Assembly (NCBI GenBank): GCA_015486425.1
Contig: WFRQ01000506.1
Location: forward strand, 1-8,560
Origin: Deltaproteobacteria bacterium
GTDB lineage: Bacteria > Desulfobacterota > Dissulfuribacteria > Dissulfuribacterales > QOAL01
Direction of reading: 5' to 3'
Length of the DNA: 8,560 nucleotides
The notes beneath the pieces were generated by a model that saw nothing but the letters and a program-made list of their open reading frames with translations, ran no database searches and was not told the DNA's origin. The translations under genes were made by a program, and so were the position numbers. Every line of letters begins with the position of its first letter. The stretch's first letter is position 1. Below are positions 4,730-8,560 of this stretch, piece after piece.

Positions 4730-7057
4730 TCATGCGTCATACCTGCGTGTCTCGCAGGTATTATCACGGGCATTTGCCATCAGGCCCATCAGTTTATGGA
4801 ACCGGGAGTGTATCTTTTCATCAAATATAACTTCCAGCTCTTCCCTGGTGCTTCCAGCATCCACTGCCCTGTCAATGGCATGGAGGGCATCGTGAAGCTC
4901 TTTATGCATCACGTTTATTTCTGAAATGAGAGCCGGGTTTTCCCTGCAGGTGTCAACATGATGCTTGATCCAGTGACCGAGAAGACACCTGTCAGGATCA
5001 TGTTCCACCTGTGGCTTCTGATTCATGTAGATGGCTGCCTTGACCTCTTCATACCAGGCAAAGTGTGCCAGCACACCTCCTGTCATCTGTACCCGCGAGC
5101 TGGTATATGGCATCGCACTCCGTATGGCCTGGTCATTTACAGTGTAGAGACTTGCCACCTCAATAGCCTGGTCCGCATTATCATGAACACCCTGCTGTAC
5201 CTTCTCAACAATACCGGATATTGCTGAAAATTCGCTTGCCTGCTCTGCAAGTGCCTCGGCCTGGCTCTCCAGCCGGGAGACCTGTTCGGCACTGCTGTTC
5301 ACGCTGTCATTAATCTCGGCAACTGTAGCGGTCTGTTCCTCTGCAGCGCTTGCAATGGTATTGGCAAGGTCATTAACCCTGGCAACAATCTCAGTGATAT
5401 CTTCCACTGCCCCCACAGCCCCTGTGGTTTCAGACTGAAGCGAACCGATCATGGATGAAATTTCATCCGTGGCCTGGGCTGTCTGTTTGGCAAGTTCCTT
5501 TACCTCGTTTGCCACAACGGCAAACCCCTTGCCTGCCTCCCCTGCCCTTGCTGCTTCAATGGTGGCGTTCAGGGCAAGCAGATTGGTCTGTTCCGCAATG
5601 GATGTAATGACTTCAACAATTCCGCCTATCTTTTCAGAATGTTCACCAAGACGTTCTATAGCTGTATTGGCTGCCACGGCCTTTTCCTGGGCCTCGTTGG
5701 TTGCCGCGGCTGTTTCTGAAACACTCTGTGCAATTTCATTTGTGGCCTGGTTAAGTTCGTTTACTGATGCGGCAACCGTACTCAGGGTCTCTGCCGCCTG
5801 GGTGGAAGATGCGGCTACCTGTTCGGCAGCCATGTCAATATCCTTGGAGCCTTCACCAATAATGCTCACAGCACCTGATAGTTCCTGGGTATTGCGTTTA
5901 AGCCCTGCTGCCTGAGCCTTGATAACATTTATAAGATTACCTGTGGAATACACCACATTGTTTCCCATTTTCGCCATAAGGCGTATTTCCCTGGCCCCTT
6001 CGGGTTTGAGGCTTGTATCCAGCCTTCCCTGGGTCACCTTGTCCATGACCCGCAGTATGTTCTGAATAGGCTGCCTTACATTGTAACGTATCCCGTAAAA
6101 TGTCAGTATGATGGCAATGAGCATGACACCTGCGGCAGTTCCCCCGGCCTTCAGCAACTCTTTTTTCATCATGGCATTCATGGCAGTAAGGTCATTGAAC
6201 CTTACATATATCCCTGTAGGCTTTCCCTGGTAGTCAGGTATGGCAACCGCGGTCACAAGCATGTTATCCATATCAAGCTCGGTACTGCCCCTTGATGCAG
6301 CTTCCTCAAGAAGCGCAGGCGTTACAGCTTGTGCGGGAACGTGTGTTGACGGGTGAGAAAGCATGACGAATTTACCCAGTTTTTCCAGTTTTGAAGCAGC
6401 GGCTGTTGCATCTACCCTTGGAATTGCAAAAATCTGATTAACCTCGCCTCTGCTCTTTTCAAGGACCTTGGCCACAGATGCAAGACTGGTGGCTACCTCA
6501 ACGCTTCCAACCGGTTTGCTGCCATGCTGGAAAATAGGCGCAACCCCTCTGATGGCAAGGCCGACCCTGCCCGCCTCAATGCCCTTTACCGGCTTGCCGG
6601 TATTCAGGACCTCGACAACAGTCTTTCTGAAGGATGATATGTCATCGCCATTTTTGCCTGGTTTCCAAACGCGGAGAAACGATATACCGTGCGGTAAATG
6701 AAAATGAACCTTCAGTTTTATGTCAGCGCCGCTGTTTATGGAATCAATTACAGGCTTCACGACAGATAGAAGACCCTGCCTGTCTCTCTTCCCCACCAGC
6801 TCCCTGACCTCAGGCATATCAGCGAGGACTTTGGCAAGTTTGAGGTTAAATTCAGCCAGACGGTTAACCTCCTCAAGCAGCGCACCCTTGCCTTGAAGCG
6901 CCTGCTGCCTCACATCTTCCTTCTGGCGTACGGCCATCTTTTCCAGATTCCATATCTGCAGCAGGCCCAGAATGGCTATGACAGCCAGCAGTCCACAGAT
7001 AATTCTTGCGGAAAGTGACATATCAGAAAATGTTTTTTTCACCCTTTTGAAAGACAT
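4730..7057 (-). CDS. Methyl-accepting chemotaxis protein, dCache_3-like sensor and C-terminal CZB domain
   Basis: A 775-residue transmembrane chemoreceptor that should signal through CheW and CheA. TM1 spans about residues 17-34 and TM2 about 304-322. The periplasmic region between them holds HFHLPHGISFLRVWKPGKNG (118-137) followed by GDDISSFRKTVVEV and GIEAGRVGLAIRGVAPIF, a pattern I associate with dCache_3; the ligand is unknown. HAMP lies at about 323-375, and the signalling domain follows with the conserved tip IAEQTNLLALNATIEAARAG (487-506) and GKGFAVVANEVKELAKQT. The C-terminus is a CZB zinc-binding domain with probable ligands H665 (AHFAW), C691 (RCLLGHW), H718 and H722 (MHKELH). Some CZB chemoreceptors respond to zinc or hypochlorous acid. 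No NWETF-type tail is present. A strong GGAGGT lies 8 nt before the ATG. The J-protein gene ends 21 bp upstream, suggesting one operon. Confidence 0.95.
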   Translation of the reverse strand: MSFKRVKKTFSDMSLSARIICGLLAVIAILGLLQIWNLEKMAVRQKEDVRQQALQGKGALLEEVNRLAEFNLKLAKVLADMPEVRELVGKRDRQGLLSVVKPVIDSINSGADIKLKVHFHLPHGISFLRVWKPGKNGDDISSFRKTVVEVLNTGKPVKGIEAGRVGLAIRGVAPIFQHGSKPVGSVEVATSLASVAKVLEKSRGEVNQIFAIPRVDATAAASKLEKLGKFVMLSHPSTHVPAQAVTPALLEEAASRGSTELDMDNMLVTAVAIPDYQGKPTGIYVRFNDLTAMNAMMKKELLKAGGTAAGVMLIAIILTFYGIRYNVRQPIQNILRVMDKVTQGRLDTSLKPEGAREIRLMAKMGNNVVYSTGNLINVIKAQAAGLKRNTQELSGAVSIIGEGSKDIDMAAEQVAASSTQAAETLSTVAASVNELNQATNEIAQSVSETAAATNEAQEKAVAANTAIERLGEHSEKIGGIVEVITSIAEQTNLLALNATIEAARAGEAGKGFAVVANEVKELAKQTAQATDEISSMIGSLQSETTGAVGAVEDITEIVARVNDLANTIASAAEEQTATVAEINDSVNSSAEQVSRLESQAEALAEQASEFSAISGIVEKVQQGVHDNADQAIEVASLYTVNDQAIRSAMPYTSSRVQMTGGVLAHFAWYEEVKAAIYMNQKPQVEHDPDRCLLGHWIKHHVDTCRENPALISEINVMHKELHDALHAIDRAVDAGSTREELEVIFDEKIHSRFHKLMGLMANARDNTCETRRYDA

Positions 7058-7065
7058 ACTTATTT

Positions 7066-7071
7066 ACCTCC
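7066..7071 (-). promoter_or_regulatory. Ribosome binding site of the chemoreceptor gene
   Basis: A full GGAGGT on the minus strand, 8 nt before the ATG at 7057. It is the strongest Shine-Dalgarno in the window and lies in the 21-bp gap after the J-protein stop. Confidence 0.85.
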
Positions 7072-7078
7072 AGTTGAC

Positions 7079-8122
7079 CTATTCTTCCGCATGAGGCAGG
7101 GCCTTCTGCACACTGCATGGGCCTGCAGGCCACACGTCTCGAAGCCATTTTATAAGGGCCTCTGCAGCCGGCGGCGGCGCTCCCTGAGGAAGTATAACTT
7201 CAATTCTTAATCTGTGGTCCCCTCTGTTTCCGGCCTCATCAATCCAGCCTTTCCCCCTGAGCACAATGTCTGCACTGTTAAAAGAGCACGGATTCAGTAT
7301 AAACAACTCCCTGCCTTCGATTGTATCTATTTCTACCTGTCCCCCGGACAGGGCAGTCCATATATCCACAGAAACCGTGCTGAAGATATCCAGGCCGTTG
7401 ATTGACCAGCCATCTGGAAGCCTGACCTTTATCTCTGCAAACAGGGCATCACGGCTCTGTCTTTCCTGTCTCCACTGTCCCTGGCCCGGCAGTTTCAGCA
7501 CCATTCCATCAATAGCGCCGCGGGGCAGACGCACCTGAACCGTGCGCTGCCTTGTTATGGAGCCTCTGCCCCTGCACAGGTTACACTCTCTGAGGCTGAT
7601 CTTGCCTGTTCCACTGCAATGGCTGCATACAATACGCAGCCTGCTCTTGCCCCATGGGAGCTCATTAGAACCGATGCCTGCACATTCCGGGCACTCCTCA
7701 GGTTTTCCTCGTGCAACCTGTCCCTTGCCGCTGCATGCCGGACAGCAGTTTCCCGCATCTGAAATTGAGGTCACTACCGTATTGCCATAAAAGGCATCCT
7801 CCGCAGAGACTTCAAGAAACAGAAACAGGCCGTCACTCAGCCGCTGCGCCTCTGCCTCATCCTGTCCCTGCCTGCCTTCCGCCAGGCCTACCACCTGAGG
7901 AGCGAGTCGCTTTTCAAGCAGCCGGTAGGCCTGCACAAGAGACCGTACAGACTGCACATTTATGTTGCGGGCAGTGGGAGAGTCAGGATGACAGCCCTTT
8001 ATCCTGTGACGAAAGGCCCTTCTTATCTCTTCCGGCGTTGCGCCAGGGCGCAATCCCAATACACTCCACGGATCACCATCACGCACATTTTCCCTCTTGA
8101 AACGCTCATGCCTGGCGCTCAT
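7079..8122 (-). CDS. DnaJ-like co-chaperone (J domain plus zinc fingers, no G/F linker)
   Basis: J-domain proteins stimulate the ATPase of Hsp70 (DnaK) and deliver clients to it. From the ATG at 8122 the protein has 347 residues. The J domain (about 16-70) keeps DPWSVLGLRPGATPEEIRRAFR and the essential HPD (45-47, CHPDSP). Four CxxCxGxG zinc motifs follow: CPACSGKG (127-134), CPECAGIG (144-151), CSHCSGTG (166-173) and CNLCRGRG (180-187). The C-terminal substrate-binding domains extend to about 310. The Gly/Phe-rich linker of true DnaJ is missing, replaced by a short charged link (AEGRQGQDEAEAQ). The reading frame also allows a TTG start at 8158, but this would overlap cheW by 53 bp, and the ATG gives a normal J-domain start. 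The gene overlaps cheW by 17 bp, so translation is probably coupled. Context suggests a role in the chemotaxis system and not general folding; dnaK is not in view. Confidence 0.88.
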   Translation of the reverse strand: MSARHERFKRENVRDGDPWSVLGLRPGATPEEIRRAFRHRIKGCHPDSPTARNINVQSVRSLVQAYRLLEKRLAPQVVGLAEGRQGQDEAEAQRLSDGLFLFLEVSAEDAFYGNTVVTSISDAGNCCPACSGKGQVARGKPEECPECAGIGSNELPWGKSRLRIVCSHCSGTGKISLRECNLCRGRGSITRQRTVQVRLPRGAIDGMVLKLPGQGQWRQERQSRDALFAEIKVRLPDGWSINGLDIFSTVSVDIWTALSGGQVEIDTIEGRELFILNPCSFNSADIVLRGKGWIDEAGNRGDHRLRIEVILPQGAPPPAAEALIKWLRDVWPAGPCSVQKALPHAEE

Positions 8123-8560
8123 TGCTGTTTTCCGGCTGCTCCATTGCCTTTGAGTCAAGGATTATAAGCAGTTCCCCTTTCAGCTTGCATACCTTGCTCA
8201 CATACCGGGCATCCACACCCTCTATTATTGCCGGAGGCGGCTCAATCCTGTTCACAGGTACGGACATTACGTCTCCGATACGTTCCACAAGCAGGCTCAC
8301 AGGTTCTTCCCTGTTGCCCATAATCACATTGTTGAACTTCTGATCCGACATGTCCCGTTCAGTTACCTGATCTTCATCATCTGACTCTGTGCCTTCCGGG
8401 AGACTCACCCTCATCCCCACCTTCTGTGCAAGATGCACTGCGGTTAGAATCTGCCCGCGCAGGTTTACCACACCTGCAACATAGGCAGGCGCAAGAGGTA
8501 CAGGAGTGATATCAAGGGCCTTGTTTATCTCTATCACATCATCAATGGGCAGGCCGAAAT
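8106..8560 (-). CDS. cheW: CheW-type chemotaxis coupling protein, N-terminus beyond window
   Basis: CheW links chemoreceptors to the histidine kinase CheA in the signalling array. The 150 visible residues begin inside the family fold: FGLPIDDVIEINKALDITPV, then AYVAGVVNLRGQILTAVHL, the characteristic CheW segment. Later come NVIMGNREEPVSLLVERIGDV and the C-terminal VSKVCKLKGELLIILDSKAM. The frame stays open to base 8560, so the N-terminal part is outside; a GTG at 8537 lies inside the domain and is not a real start. An acidic insertion (about ESDDEDQVTERDMSDQ) sits in a loop between conserved strands, making this copy slightly longer there than E. coli CheW. The gene is followed with overlap by the J-protein gene and then the chemoreceptor. 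Which of several possible array types it serves cannot be told from this fragment. Confidence 0.93.
   Translation of the reverse strand, partial: FGLPIDDVIEINKALDITPVPLAPAYVAGVVNLRGQILTAVHLAQKVGMRVSLPEGTESDDEDQVTERDMSDQKFNNVIMGNREEPVSLLVERIGDVMSVPVNRIEPPPAIIEGVDARYVSKVCKLKGELLIILDSKAMEQPENSNERQA

Noticed and set aside
2661..4773. Shared peptide (VSAQGV..LLRC..LEVREVRLRP) in frames near both 109-bp repeats
   Set aside because: It is a translation of the palindrome itself and not a gene.
5451..5915. 154-residue plus-strand reading frame
   Set aside because: It is antisense to the conserved signalling domain of the chemoreceptor, and its alanine/serine-rich composition follows from that.
8123..8158. 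TTG start for the J-domain protein at 8158
   Set aside because: It would extend the overlap with cheW to 53 bp. The ATG at 8122 gives a normal J-domain N-terminus.
8535..8537. GTG at 8537 as the CheW start
   Set aside because: CheW-like residues (FGLPIDD) continue upstream in the same frame to the window edge, so the gene is partial.

Overview
The window looks like a chromosomal segment of a Gram-negative, motile bacterium, most likely in the Desulfobacterota (former Deltaproteobacteria). The grounds are an outer-membrane Tol system, a chemoreceptor pairing a dCache-type sensor with a zinc-binding C-terminal domain, an EAL-HDOD protein, and several families of extragenic palindromes of a style I associate with that phylum. 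The phylum call is an inference from style and not from a search. All six genes lie on the minus strand, so transcription runs from high to low coordinates.

Layout in transcription order. (1) 8560-4730 is a tight chemotaxis cluster: a cheW-type coupling protein (N-terminus outside the window), a DnaJ-like J-domain/zinc-finger protein whose start overlaps the end of cheW by 17 bp, and 21 bp later a 775-residue methyl-accepting chemotaxis protein with a dCache_3-like sensor and a C-terminal CZB domain. (2) 4729-4036 is a 694-bp non-coding island built almost entirely of repeats: a 109-bp foldback palindrome, a 179-bp MITE-like foldback element with terminal inverted repeats and a possible TAA target duplication, and a hairpin-bearing dispersed repeat bracketed by ~50-bp direct repeats. 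(3) 4035-2815 is an EAL-HDOD protein. (4) 2814-2384 is a non-coding gap with the second copy of the 109-bp palindrome. (5) 2383-1097 is tolB. (6) 1096-849 is a gap carrying the second copy of the hairpin repeat. (7) 848-1 is cpoB (ybgF), whose C-terminus is outside the window.

Functionally, CheW, the J-protein and the chemoreceptor probably form one transcription unit for a signalling array. The EAL-HDOD protein could link this to cyclic-di-GMP. TolB and CpoB belong to the Tol-Pal envelope system; pal, usually found between them, is absent there and a repeat sits in its place.

The most unusual content is non-coding. Every gap wider than about 25 bp holds palindromic or repeated DNA. Two families (109 bp and 179 bp) are symmetric about a central loop to the base, and each 109-bp copy lies 7-16 bp beyond a stop codon. 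The two copies of the third family differ in length by exactly 21 bp, explained by 7-bp unit changes. No complete new protein system was found.
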